From: a bacterium
GTDB lineage: Bacteria > Margulisbacteria > Marinamargulisbacteria > JABIPA01
Direction of reading: 5' to 3'
NCBI GenBank assembly: GCA_018698675.1
Contig: JABIPA010000060.1
Span: 1 to 52,549 of the forward strand
Length of the DNA: 52,549 nucleotides
The notes below the pieces were generated by a model, which saw only the letters and a list, made by a program, of their open reading frames with translations, made no database searches and had not been told where the DNA came from. The position numbers and the translations under genes were made by a program. Positions within the stretch are counted from its first letter, which is position 1, and every line of letters starts with the position of its first letter. Shown one piece after another: positions 19,701-27,561 of the stretch.

Positions 19701-22700
19701 AAGCCTTCACAAATTGATAAAGCAAGTAACAAGTTAACCCAGGCCAGCCAAAGCTACGCCGGGCAACTAGCAGGCCGGATGGAATTTGCAGTAAGTGGTT
19801 CATGGGGAATCTTAGATAAAATATTACAAGATTTAAAGGAAAGAAGAGAAAAAAAAGAAGAGAAAAAATTAATTGAAAAACTTTCACGAATGGATATGGA
19901 CGCGGATGATTTTAAAGAAAAAAACCCAAATGTTTCGGACAATGTAATTGCTAAAGCAAAGAAAAAGCAAGCAATAAGAAAAGTAAGACAAGACTCCAAT
20001 TCAGAAAGAAAAATAATGAAAGCAAAAAGAAAGGCAGACAGACAAAGCAAGAAAAATAATATGGAAAAAATGGACGCCTTCTCAAAAAACGAAGAGATGC
20101 GATTAGGCACCTTTGATACAATAATGCATTCGAATATAACTCTTAGAAAAAAATTCAGTTTATTAAAAGCGAAAAAGAATCGACTTAAAGCAACTATCGC
20201 AAAATTTTTCAGTGATAGGAAAACAGCCAAAAAGACTGAGAAGGCAGCAACGAAAAGAAATTTTGACAATCTATTAAAAACGAACACAAAAGAATCTATC
20301 GAAAAAATGCCAAATTCCCCAATAAAATGGAAGCTTCTAGCTCGTAAAACAGCGCAAGCAGAAAACCTAACCGGAATAATGGATATATTAAGGAACCCCC
20401 GCGCAAAATTAATGCAACAAAAACTAAAAAGTAAAAAAACAACCGAACTTAGTAGCATGTCAAAAGAAGATATTTTAAGCCAACCGTTATCGCCCATCTT
20501 AACACAAGACGTCAAACAAGCAGCCTTCGACAAACATAATAAAACCATTCACATAAATGACGTGAACGAAAAAGCAAAATCAACTCAAAAAGTTGCCGAC
20601 ATGGGCTTTGAAGAAACGTCTACTACACAGAAAATATTAAGTGCACTGCACCTAAAATCTAAATCTCTTAGACAAGAAATAGGAACCGCAAGAAAAGAAT
20701 TAAACAAACAAAAAGCTAAAGAACTTAAATCTGCCAAAAAAGAAAGTAATAAAAAAGCAAATGTGCTTGCAACAACGCACACACAAATTGACCATTTGCG
20801 AGCACTTCCGGCTAGTGCAGAAAGAAATAGAGCAATAACTATTCGTTTAGGAGGAAAAGTTTCTACAAGCGGTATATCCAAGAAAAAAGAAACGTCTCTA
20901 ATATCCAGCATAATAAATTCGAAACGGGGAAGTGGCATAGATAAGAAAGAAGTCATGAACAGCTTTATGATGAACCTGAAACAAAATGGGTTTAATGACT
21001 TGGTAAAAAATATAACCGCTCAAAAAATAGCAAACCTTGCTAAATCGAAAAGCAAAGGATATAGGGACGAAAGTAATAATTTTAAAAAACCAAAAAATGC
21101 GGCTCAGGAAATGTTAAATAATTTTCCAGGTTCTACCGAAGAAAAAGCAGAAATTGCAGGTAAAGTTGCTGGAATGTTAAACAAAAAACAAAGCGCATCA
21201 TTTGTTGCTTCCGCACTTGCCGCAAATAAAGATAATCCAAAGTTCATCGACGCACTTTCTAGGCAAGCTAATAAAAGTGGTAATGCTGAATATGCGGACA
21301 GTGTAAACAAAGGAATTATAAATCTTTCACAAGATAGCCGTTCCCAGTCCACCCTCGACAAATCTATACGAAAAATAAATCCTGGTGGAAAAAGAGATAT
21401 TGAACACAAAGAGCTTAATGCAGGCAAACTATTCAACCCTCTAAACGTAACAACACAACTTAACTCGGTTAATTCTTTAAATGCCGACGACGCACTTGAA
21501 AACGATAGTCATGCCTTGTCTGATACAAAAAAGGGAAATAAAACAGCAAGACATATTGCTGACCAATTAGACAAAAAAAGAATGCTATCCGACATTAAAA
21601 GAAACAAACAAGAAAAACAAGAAATAAGTAAATCGTTAAGTCAATTTGCAAATAAAGTTGCGAGATCAAATCCTAATATTGAAACAATGTCTGAGGAAGA
21701 CTTAAAAAGTAAATATGGAGATGTTTTGGCTACAGAAATTTTGAAGAACAAAGCAACTAAAATTAAGACATCTGAAAACATGAAACAATTAAAAGAATTT
21801 GGAGAACGAGCAATAGGAGGAAGTGGGAAACACAAACAATTAAAAGATGGAAGTATTGCCGGATTTACAGAAAGCTTAAAAAAAGGTGGTCCTTTAGCTT
21901 CTGAAAATGCGGCGGGAGAAGACGGTTCTTTAACTCTTTCTAAAGAAGGACTTGCCTATATACAAGAAAACATCGAAACATTTTCTTTCTTATTAATTGA
22001 ACTCGCAGAGAGAGGTGATAGCGCCAGTGAAGAAACGGCAGAAAACTTTTTAAGCTTATTTGATGGATCTCCAGCTTCAGACAAACTTCTTGAGAAACTA
22101 GGGAATAAAGCAGGAAAAAACACAGGAAACGATTCTGACGCGAAGCAAGCATTAACTGCCTTTTTTGAATCAAACGGTAAACGAATGGGCGAAAGACAAC
22201 AAGCGCAACACAAAGCATTGTTAAGCGGAGTATCTTCTGGAATAGCCGAAAGTAAAACAGCGGCTGATTCCGACGCACTTACTTATATTAAAGAAAACAA
22301 AGAACTTGAAAATATGATCGACATATTACTCCAAAAAGATGACGCTTCATTGTTAGAAGCCTTAAATAATCCAGTAGCAATTAGTCAAGTCGCGCAAGCC
22401 ATAGCAAGAGGACTTGCTGCCAACTTAGGAGCCGCTGACATGGCACTTGTACAACTATCCGTAAAACTTGGAGGACTAAGTGGTAATTTACAAGACAGGT
22501 TCGCTACATCGGTTGCCAAACAAGTCGTTAAAGTAAATGCAAACATCTCAGATACTAGAAAAAAAATAAAAGTAGATAAAATTGCGGAACGAATAAAAAC
22601 AACAAATGAAGGAAAAAATAAAGATAAAAAGTTAGTTAAATTTTTAAAGTCATTTGATATTGCATACCGAATGCAACAAAACATGCCAGCATCGGACGAA

Positions 22701-25700
22701 TTTACAAAAGGCACCGTAAGTAAAACACATCAACAAGACACCTTAAATGCTCACCTTAAAAAGTTTGGAACGACGGCTACTGGTGAGCTAATGAGAACAA
22801 GTGCAGTAAAAGATCCAAATGGAATGGCCTCTATGTTAACTGACAATGGTCCAATCTTACCAAATACGGCATTTACAGTATTAGATCACATCTCTAATCA
22901 CACGGAACCAGACACTCCTGCCGAGGATCTTGCTCAAATTAACGACTTTTTTAAGGCTGTTTCTACAAACGCACAAGCATCCGTTAATAGTTTAGTAGGT
23001 GACCCTAGCCTGTCAGGGTATGATTCGGCGCTAAAAGATAACCTTAAAAACGCAACACTTGATAGTGGCGACATAAATACAATGCTCTCTGAAATAGAAA
23101 CTCGTTCGGGAGGCGATTTATCATCGCTGTCTCCAGCCGAGCAAAAACTTCATACCATGTTAACGATGTTTACCAAAGCACAAGATGGTGTTCAAATAAC
23201 AAACACAATTATGACAACACCTCCGGCCACTACGTTGCCGGCAACCGGAACAACTTCACCAAGCTCTTCGCCGCTTTCTGCATTAGGTCAGCAACATGAA
23301 GATATTAAAGCCGATATGGAAATGGAAGCGGCAAAACCAGCTGGTGACCAAGACTCTTTTGAATTAGAAGACTTAGCCGAAAAATTCATCGCGTCCTCGT
23401 CAGCTATGGTATTTTCGGGAGAAGTAAACCCATCCGAAAAGCTAACCGCTCCTGTTAAAGCTATGCTAACTGAATTATTAAATGGTAGTGGCTTAGACGA
23501 AAACTTATTTGATGGAGTCGATACTCTAGAAGATGCATTTACAGCGATTTCAGGTGCTGACCCTGATGACATAAACCTAGACCCTAATGGAACGCTCACA
23601 AATATGATAAGTGCCGGAAAAGTATTAACTGCCGTTAGTACAGCTGTCCAGACATTAGGCACTACCACAGCCTCTATATCAGAAGACGGTGGAGAATTAA
23701 AATTATCTGATGCTCAACTCTCTGATTTAAAAGATACCCTTATCACAGGAGGTTCTGGACAAGAATCTCTACAAAAAATGAAAAAAGATTCTCCAAAAGA
23801 CTATCAAAAATTGATGGCCACAGTCGCAAATTCAGAAGATACAGGAATTGCTTCTGAACTAAAAACATGGCTTACAGATAACCAAGGTGGAGATTTCACG
23901 GCTATAAATGATAACAAAGAATTATTTCAGCAACTTAATTTAGCAAATCCCGACAAACCAACATTAGATAGTGCCGTTTCAAACTTCATGAAATTTGACG
24001 CAGATACCAGTGCGACAAGCTCAACGAAAGACCCTGCGAAAATGACGGCAAAACGAGCAGCCTTTGGAGCGATGGGACTCAATATGGGAGCATTTGAAAA
24101 GGCTGTTTTTGGAGCATCGGCAAAAGTAGACTTAACAACAATAGAAAACTTAAGCTCTTTACGCCGAACAATGACTGTTGACGATGTGAAATCTGGTTCA
24201 ATGGGAACCGTCCAAACCTTGCTAAATAAAATGAGCGCTCAAACGGGTGGAGGCTTCGACAAAATTAAGCTAAAAGCTCAATCAGCGATGGATAAAGCAA
24301 TAAAGGGAGAAAGTTACGAAGCCGAGTTAAACAATATCACAGGGATAATGACCGCTCATTCAGATGAACTACAAGATGCGTTAGGCATAAGCGGTGACGA
24401 AATGGACAAGCTTATGGAAGGACTATCTGCTTCTACGAGCTCTGATTCCGGTGATATAGGATCTGGCCTTTCACAAGAAACAGCGATGATGAACATGTTA
24501 TCTCTGTTAGACAAATTAGAAACAGGACTTGAGTCCACTGGAAAAGATGGCGCCAATGCAAAATCGATTGGCGAAGCAAAACGAGCACTTTCGTCGCTTG
24601 TCTTACACGAAGTCGTTGCTGAGAACTTAGAACCTTCTAATTTTGAAGGTGGAAGTCTAGAAACCTTCCTCGATAACGTTAACAATATGGACGACCCAAA
24701 TCCAGCAAAAGCCGCATTAAAACCATTGTTACGAGATAAAAGTGCCATTTCTAACTTCATGGGAATTTTGAAAAACATCCCGGGTCCGAAACAAGAAGAA
24801 ATCGAAGTCGGACTTATTCTAAAATCAGAAATATTCACGATGGAAGCAGGAGAAATGGGGGCATTAATGACATTAGTTGAAAGTAGTCCATCTACCGCTG
24901 CGAATGTCATTAAAACAATTGGCAGTTCGGAAGAGCAAGCAAACCTACTGGATGGACTTATTCAAGGATCCCCTCAAATGGGTCTTGATAACGCCATAGC
25001 TATATTAGGACAACTTGATAACTTAGAAGACGTCTTACCAAAAATGACAAATATACTTCCTAAAGCCACGGACAGCCTTGCTCAGCAAGTAAAAACAGCC
25101 GGCTACCTCTCGAGCGGAATAACGAACATGGACTCAAAGGTAAAATTAACTGAAATATTAAACACGATTACCCCCGACTTAGGAATAAAGGCGATGAATC
25201 AAGCAAGTAAATTAGGGGCTAGCGCTCAAATAATGGGAGGTTTTACAAGTTCATCAAACCAAGCAACTCTATTAAAGGACTCCGTCTTAGATATGTTGTC
25301 GTCTCCTTCTCCATCCCCGGCAGAATTACAATCCGCAGTCAAAGAACTTCTAACAAATAGAAACGAGCCTCATATGACAGAAACGCTCATATTAATAAGC
25401 CTTTCAAACTCGCCGGTTTCCTCTGCTCTAACAAGTTACGCTAATAACGTAAACTTAGATGAGGTCGCTACACAGCAGGACCGTGATAACAATACATTCT
25501 CTGAAGCTGAATTAGGGCAACCTATATTCAAAACATTAGGAAAAAAACATTCCGCTCAAATAAAAGCTGCTAAAAGCGCATTAACCGAATTCAACGGCAT
25601 CCCTGAAGGAGATAACAAAATAGCGACTATAGCTAGTCGAATCAAAAACAAGACAACAAAAGCCGAAATAGCCGGATCATTTTTTGCACTACAAAGCATG

Positions 25701-27530
25701 CCTACTAGCACAAAGACTGCCGTACTAAACCAAATGGCTTTTAAAATAATAACTGCAGAAGATGGACCAGAAAAAGCAGCCTTAGCAATGGAAGCTGCTG
25801 TAGAAAACGGACAAACTGAAATCGTAACAGCCTTTTTAACACAGTTTACTGCAAACACATTTCCAAACGGAACGAAAAATACGATGCAACCCTTTCTAAA
25901 AATTGCAAATAAATTTTTAACAAAACCATCGAACATGAAAATGTTTATCCAAGTTGTAAAAGAAAACCCTGGATTAACAAAGTCATTTGGAAAAGCAATT
26001 AAAAATCCAAAATTTAGTCTAAATGCCACGTCTCTATCTCAATTATTAGATTCAAAAGTAAGCGGTAGTTTAGCCGCTAAGTTAACAAATATCCCTGCAA
26101 AGCTAACCACTCTACCAGGTTTAAAAAACAACGCACTAATCATTCATGATGGAAATTGGTCATCTAGCATAACATCAGAAGCCGATTTACGAACGAAACT
26201 ATTTATTAGTAATGAAAGTGACGTAGATACCATTGTTGAGCAATGGAAGGCAGACTTAAATGCACTTCCATCGCAAATAATTTCTCAAATGAGCCTAAAC
26301 GAGCCATCCCTACTAGGAAGTCTAGATAAAAAGAATTTTACGGCAGTGCTTAAATCTACAAGCAATTCAGGCCAGCTTAAATCATTAAAAGAGAGCTTCC
26401 AGCATTTAGGCACAAAACTAAAAGGAGTTATGCCACAAGCTTTAGATGCTTTTCCGATTGAAGACTGGGCTATCGATGTCATGAATAATCTAGGAGATGC
26501 ACCAACAATCAAAAAATCGCTCTTACAAGGAGCAATGAACGGGATAGATGAAGATGACGATTTCGACCCAAATATGGAAACACTAAAAAAAATGGATTCA
26601 AAAATGAAGGCGTCCTTTGACATGCATGTAGAAACAAATACAGGCACTAAGAAAGTAGGCCATGGTGATGGTGTCGAATCAGATATAATAAGCGAATTAG
26701 GAAAAGACGAACCTAATTTAACAGAAGTCCAATCAAACATTAACGAAGCAATTAAAAACCCTAAAAAAAGAACAGAATTTTTTCAAGCACTTGCAAATAC
26801 TGCGAACGCTGGAGGAGAAATCAATATAAATTCACCAACGATGAAAGCTCTATTGGAACCCATAGAAGGAAAAAACAACATATCTCAATTAGACGAGTTA
26901 ATGAGCGCGGGTTCAGGGGACCCTAATGACATAAACGGAGTAAGCCCCGAAGAAGAACTAGCTAAGCTCACTGTTACAAAATCATTAAGTAAAAATCTAG
27001 CAACTCAAATGGCATCATCAGCAGGAAATACCAAAACAGTAGTATCCAGTTTTGTGAAACTAAGTTCTCATTTAACGGCCGAACAAAAAGAAGACACATT
27101 TAGGAACATGCTAAGAGCACAGCATAAAACCCTGGGCTCCAATAGAAAAGCAAAAACACTGACAGGAAAAGCTATTAACTTCGCAAAAAATAGAGCTGGC
27201 ACAGGGCTAGATTCCACAAACGAAGCCAGATCCAATCTCATGCAAAATATTAAAGACAGTGGACTAGACACAGGAACTCAAACCATGATGTTAACCCAAA
27301 TGCTTAACCAAACAGGCGGTGAAGACATAATGGAAATGTTAAATAATGATTCAAAATGGGAAAGTGAAAACATGGTAACAACGGAGGTAAAAACGCCAGT
27401 ATTGGATGGTGATGGGAAGCAGGTAATGGACTTGGAGGGAAATCCGAAAACGACAATGGAAACAGTACAAACAATGCGTGAACCAAAGCTATTAACAATA
27501 GCAATAAACTTGTTCCCAGGAAAATTTTAA
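10713..27530 (+). CDS. Giant protein, 5605 aa, with transglutaminase-like protease domain and hydrophobic segments
   Basis: This is a protein of roughly 600 kDa, unnamed. Residues 1-190 are helical with C84-x-x-C87. Residues about 195-320 resemble bacterial transglutaminase-like cysteine peptidases: Cys243 in GDCED, His289 in GHTITKF, Asp306 in ALDPTS form a plausible triad. Residues about 360-760 are acidic and Trp/Tyr/Asp-rich. Hydrophobic stretches lie near 1240-1266, 1535-1560, 1821-1840, 1856-1880, 2064-2090 and 2251-2276, separated by charged and Gly-rich linkers. From about 2300 to the end it is helical, Lys/Ala/Ser-rich, with coiled-coil parts then solenoid-like repeats. Only three cysteines exist in the whole chain (84, 87, 243). 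AGGAG lies 7 nt before the ATG. It heads a seven-gene block. A secreted, surface or translocated giant protein with an N-terminal peptidase or amide-bond-forming domain is inferred; a paralogue starts at 50917. Confidence 0.9.
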   Translation: MERPADQLMTSQNGISLTAGFDSIFNENLQSEAFEKYNRLLKETQEDSFEQSADTPAHISAALQQKLIYLLNRIDGKTLSGKDCQACSKFIENGPITLTPEESLSTGKFLNYILDPRKASSLDISWETQKQLEHLENNLPDIETSLEKDIILQNTTLENKLNISDTELKFRRHSYLIDPDSKQLNTYIDTLINENALSLKGPLSQVATTLSNLVKDNIEYVPDNEIDTWSSVEETLTSLSGDCEDLNILLASMLMNVLKRKGFSDHKIRQMVKVQAGYIETPTGGFSGHTITKFFPESSKPVMALDPTSSNAAVYYDTYKFDAIFEFNDRVWNKFQEIDSTFETAFYIKDLETFVGDDTGETPPPQDSILGLWNEINHTVNNIEMGIEYLDWDEYRAWFNDRWDYNNNRWNRDDGIRAENTYLTYNDVVSMRLTSATEPSQLDDLLDDDGKVIVETADEKYKRARTEYTKRAAAAAADLAEEFTPTVKISWTQEREWDRDGNIYKEWDNTQIRYNQFWTAVPHKITLGEDEVPETDASEGSSSPNDVADEAEAADGQNPISIGGVEILIPDQTELKTSDLDTVVLSSNGGLWNTQPDREAIYAILVANGYLEASVVDGVNIWTVTGDFNDYAYAVETSEVTPEYFDPDGDGTFVAVDDPDRLEGSSIDSANPYNAEYAEQEFERNVYDGEVHYYEGLDLTIDGVESVYGENQDFRRLIFEFLNEHKTESVVSGTPDVPTVEGVGSDDGEGGASESADFKPYTGNAVDFVFYEIEPYKYFKFIEDAKNLLNEFTLYYHMANTLTDVYFQVGGEILDSALSEGDKQEIKRSRRSGDKFKSKIAGQINKFQQKINNGWSEIMGEINGLITNQNRSQKEIASLKIEQFAQQVVVDGIGSGMVDGLTHTFSYIRSSARSQLAVKYARLNAKNAQATAELTRLYMGGQYADVDLEDIPISGSVLKAKGNPRKEGNGNLYINNSGFKTNAQHGITLWDVNAPTSTDSERLQEEIKNSNYTNGSYFFGSKTWDFMETERNVSTIGNSEISYGKVKINNKLDRYRTDFAAIKKQLDVSWDSFADYTSEDGLIRLANSMNAGASRTRREITDENSLLYERALAAPASGANGSNDNLRMFIDQKTEEILDFRSNFTLMQNKIRNILIFKQSLMAKKLEAAQAIGNAESTSSTTAIQSMSTQGLDGELGRMTTAFENMIGNAKELTSSLNAVVKARWQFKYDSAMLVAKNVKIAVYLIATAAFIGISGGLAAAFAVVTGGAPTTPGDPFYWNYFMMELFSAGVENAFGIWENQGLKKEIQGEFYTEIMQSRGMENGKAPKSDNLYSKSGSALKVNNYNTEINATNLAGIDNMSTEEGDYYSALVNKNVYLQRNELNTLWTDEDDGIKRTLKPGQGDGVLTSNTIEGTPSFLVPRGDGNLVLDSAMLAQTANPVMGFQNKIKLLLLFLSALYDAIEQVAASIGQMDKTGASKKFDSQIEALIGVERGVTDALKEEMFAIKEAWDQTWERKRDKNAGDRESVADALRIPASVLAAIPGGAAIAAELAYTTVLDTSLDVFKYISGPYAPNFSNYKRTNGTNAAINPNFYDPEDGDISKYNPRYNPQTQAFDDKYPDETTASPEEIEYNIDGTIAYDDEGNMILKPTVFEASRYARIGRTINREDGNYDASDDENIEAAHKYSSWYNSAEYEKGYIKVLSDSDLGKSLRQSVDGMEYREVNYAAFLETQLSLQTLSVNRIMMGMMEMALYNAKQNTLKKMVGFANASGAIDNLMSIVDNYNNTQMGLISDYQQEMASRAESYNQYYQSTIDISSKAGAQVAFLTAMAALAYFNLAPGMATSDKIYIRAYNKIMASLIKGIVSSSISLGIGLHGLFNIAPVPTVTSELLGSADEDEREEEDADNMEARDKKQAANYKKSSKKEGATIKFSAGNTGFGMTSNRGQMTKMMTKMTRMLRTMKLQREMSLAVSDAKMEAGSEISEEQSSGAVNRILGVLSAIGSSQKALVRHVFAGLENKVAAGNRAIEQVKDGVLDMVSAIISAAADMYGQKSGNKKTARRGKMAGIVAAAGLSDLIQFLAGGAGVGGQGLSSGEPDEGLDEGGDGEGEEGGEDGLDTAAFENESLSAAVGADNAGAAKQALQQRNRNVGRYVNVLSAELKQIVSENVSASNPEDLASGRKEPSVVDKILQKRKDKADNKAASKLGAGGSDAEPPTPGSAAASVLTTFMPSGDPGDKNSDKAMNTLAKIGGFIASVAASPFLIVAAMMVAVLVVATDIAQEEDIGKDGTKLDNPADEIQEEDSKEEIDQKTSSQNKRNENIAEKLGLSGGAQEAKQLVDRLKSKGLIDKKGNLLTSNEQGIKSVVKEHIVGNGKNGKNGNDISLSEDQRKSVKELTNNLVKLGDGKETGTASKIFRSNFGLRAQLAKRGFNLADVGQTKEDMLNKRRDVLENESLDKTEKRIKSGDVDDSHEKADGIDFMDAVEARENFGKSASEIGKTMDTLPESKEKTAVKEGLEKMQDALNAVGSGTITIAALSSQGLDASDAAEAMYVLRSEQDFLSTYKEDSDGDTKEGLKVHDRSGIFNDEQSQALEDHLTTRFGSEEKAKQIMDTMHLVAGTNRGMETLSKSKDELETALLSADKAHLLTTVDKSKDDELDVKAAEKAFESTKKEDIQNLDTKIEDTQKEVVSGKKKEKDLDEQLVTAGHEKGDINLELDAANQFLTDTDFESKPTDPRGGTFASILAFWENGGQASSGDGAVSDKTKVEAILKANKTTDAAKIKELTKSLSEEGKAALATIIAAPAKKEAADKKLIALNKEKTEQEKKTKALQTKVDSLTVQAAELKTSTIDTPKASDSAKLKQARQNVTDAKTKQEKNRKNKNESSLFATYMNTKVSSSKTDKAGNTVKTYKKHSAGDSLNRIAMRQKAKKAISATFQASSMTDGPEKTQALKDAGTLTKQLDENGGLSAENTKLQKEVQSLYKKGDKRSDEEKEKKPSQIDKASNKLTQASQSYAGQLAGRMEFAVSGSWGILDKILQDLKERREKKEEKKLIEKLSRMDMDADDFKEKNPNVSDNVIAKAKKKQAIRKVRQDSNSERKIMKAKRKADRQSKKNNMEKMDAFSKNEEMRLGTFDTIMHSNITLRKKFSLLKAKKNRLKATIAKFFSDRKTAKKTEKAATKRNFDNLLKTNTKESIEKMPNSPIKWKLLARKTAQAENLTGIMDILRNPRAKLMQQKLKSKKTTELSSMSKEDILSQPLSPILTQDVKQAAFDKHNKTIHINDVNEKAKSTQKVADMGFEETSTTQKILSALHLKSKSLRQEIGTARKELNKQKAKELKSAKKESNKKANVLATTHTQIDHLRALPASAERNRAITIRLGGKVSTSGISKKKETSLISSIINSKRGSGIDKKEVMNSFMMNLKQNGFNDLVKNITAQKIANLAKSKSKGYRDESNNFKKPKNAAQEMLNNFPGSTEEKAEIAGKVAGMLNKKQSASFVASALAANKDNPKFIDALSRQANKSGNAEYADSVNKGIINLSQDSRSQSTLDKSIRKINPGGKRDIEHKELNAGKLFNPLNVTTQLNSVNSLNADDALENDSHALSDTKKGNKTARHIADQLDKKRMLSDIKRNKQEKQEISKSLSQFANKVARSNPNIETMSEEDLKSKYGDVLATEILKNKATKIKTSENMKQLKEFGERAIGGSGKHKQLKDGSIAGFTESLKKGGPLASENAAGEDGSLTLSKEGLAYIQENIETFSFLLIELAERGDSASEETAENFLSLFDGSPASDKLLEKLGNKAGKNTGNDSDAKQALTAFFESNGKRMGERQQAQHKALLSGVSSGIAESKTAADSDALTYIKENKELENMIDILLQKDDASLLEALNNPVAISQVAQAIARGLAANLGAADMALVQLSVKLGGLSGNLQDRFATSVAKQVVKVNANISDTRKKIKVDKIAERIKTTNEGKNKDKKLVKFLKSFDIAYRMQQNMPASDEFTKGTVSKTHQQDTLNAHLKKFGTTATGELMRTSAVKDPNGMASMLTDNGPILPNTAFTVLDHISNHTEPDTPAEDLAQINDFFKAVSTNAQASVNSLVGDPSLSGYDSALKDNLKNATLDSGDINTMLSEIETRSGGDLSSLSPAEQKLHTMLTMFTKAQDGVQITNTIMTTPPATTLPATGTTSPSSSPLSALGQQHEDIKADMEMEAAKPAGDQDSFELEDLAEKFIASSSAMVFSGEVNPSEKLTAPVKAMLTELLNGSGLDENLFDGVDTLEDAFTAISGADPDDINLDPNGTLTNMISAGKVLTAVSTAVQTLGTTTASISEDGGELKLSDAQLSDLKDTLITGGSGQESLQKMKKDSPKDYQKLMATVANSEDTGIASELKTWLTDNQGGDFTAINDNKELFQQLNLANPDKPTLDSAVSNFMKFDADTSATSSTKDPAKMTAKRAAFGAMGLNMGAFEKAVFGASAKVDLTTIENLSSLRRTMTVDDVKSGSMGTVQTLLNKMSAQTGGGFDKIKLKAQSAMDKAIKGESYEAELNNITGIMTAHSDELQDALGISGDEMDKLMEGLSASTSSDSGDIGSGLSQETAMMNMLSLLDKLETGLESTGKDGANAKSIGEAKRALSSLVLHEVVAENLEPSNFEGGSLETFLDNVNNMDDPNPAKAALKPLLRDKSAISNFMGILKNIPGPKQEEIEVGLILKSEIFTMEAGEMGALMTLVESSPSTAANVIKTIGSSEEQANLLDGLIQGSPQMGLDNAIAILGQLDNLEDVLPKMTNILPKATDSLAQQVKTAGYLSSGITNMDSKVKLTEILNTITPDLGIKAMNQASKLGASAQIMGGFTSSSNQATLLKDSVLDMLSSPSPSPAELQSAVKELLTNRNEPHMTETLILISLSNSPVSSALTSYANNVNLDEVATQQDRDNNTFSEAELGQPIFKTLGKKHSAQIKAAKSALTEFNGIPEGDNKIATIASRIKNKTTKAEIAGSFFALQSMPTSTKTAVLNQMAFKIITAEDGPEKAALAMEAAVENGQTEIVTAFLTQFTANTFPNGTKNTMQPFLKIANKFLTKPSNMKMFIQVVKENPGLTKSFGKAIKNPKFSLNATSLSQLLDSKVSGSLAAKLTNIPAKLTTLPGLKNNALIIHDGNWSSSITSEADLRTKLFISNESDVDTIVEQWKADLNALPSQIISQMSLNEPSLLGSLDKKNFTAVLKSTSNSGQLKSLKESFQHLGTKLKGVMPQALDAFPIEDWAIDVMNNLGDAPTIKKSLLQGAMNGIDEDDDFDPNMETLKKMDSKMKASFDMHVETNTGTKKVGHGDGVESDIISELGKDEPNLTEVQSNINEAIKNPKKRTEFFQALANTANAGGEININSPTMKALLEPIEGKNNISQLDELMSAGSGDPNDINGVSPEEELAKLTVTKSLSKNLATQMASSAGNTKTVVSSFVKLSSHLTAEQKEDTFRNMLRAQHKTLGSNRKAKTLTGKAINFAKNRAGTGLDSTNEARSNLMQNIKDSGLDTGTQTMMLTQMLNQTGGEDIMEMLNNDSKWESENMVTTEVKTPVLDGDGKQVMDLEGNPKTTMETVQTMREPKLLTIAINLFPGKF

Positions 27531-27561
27531 CATGAAAAATAAAAAAGAAAGAACCTAAACA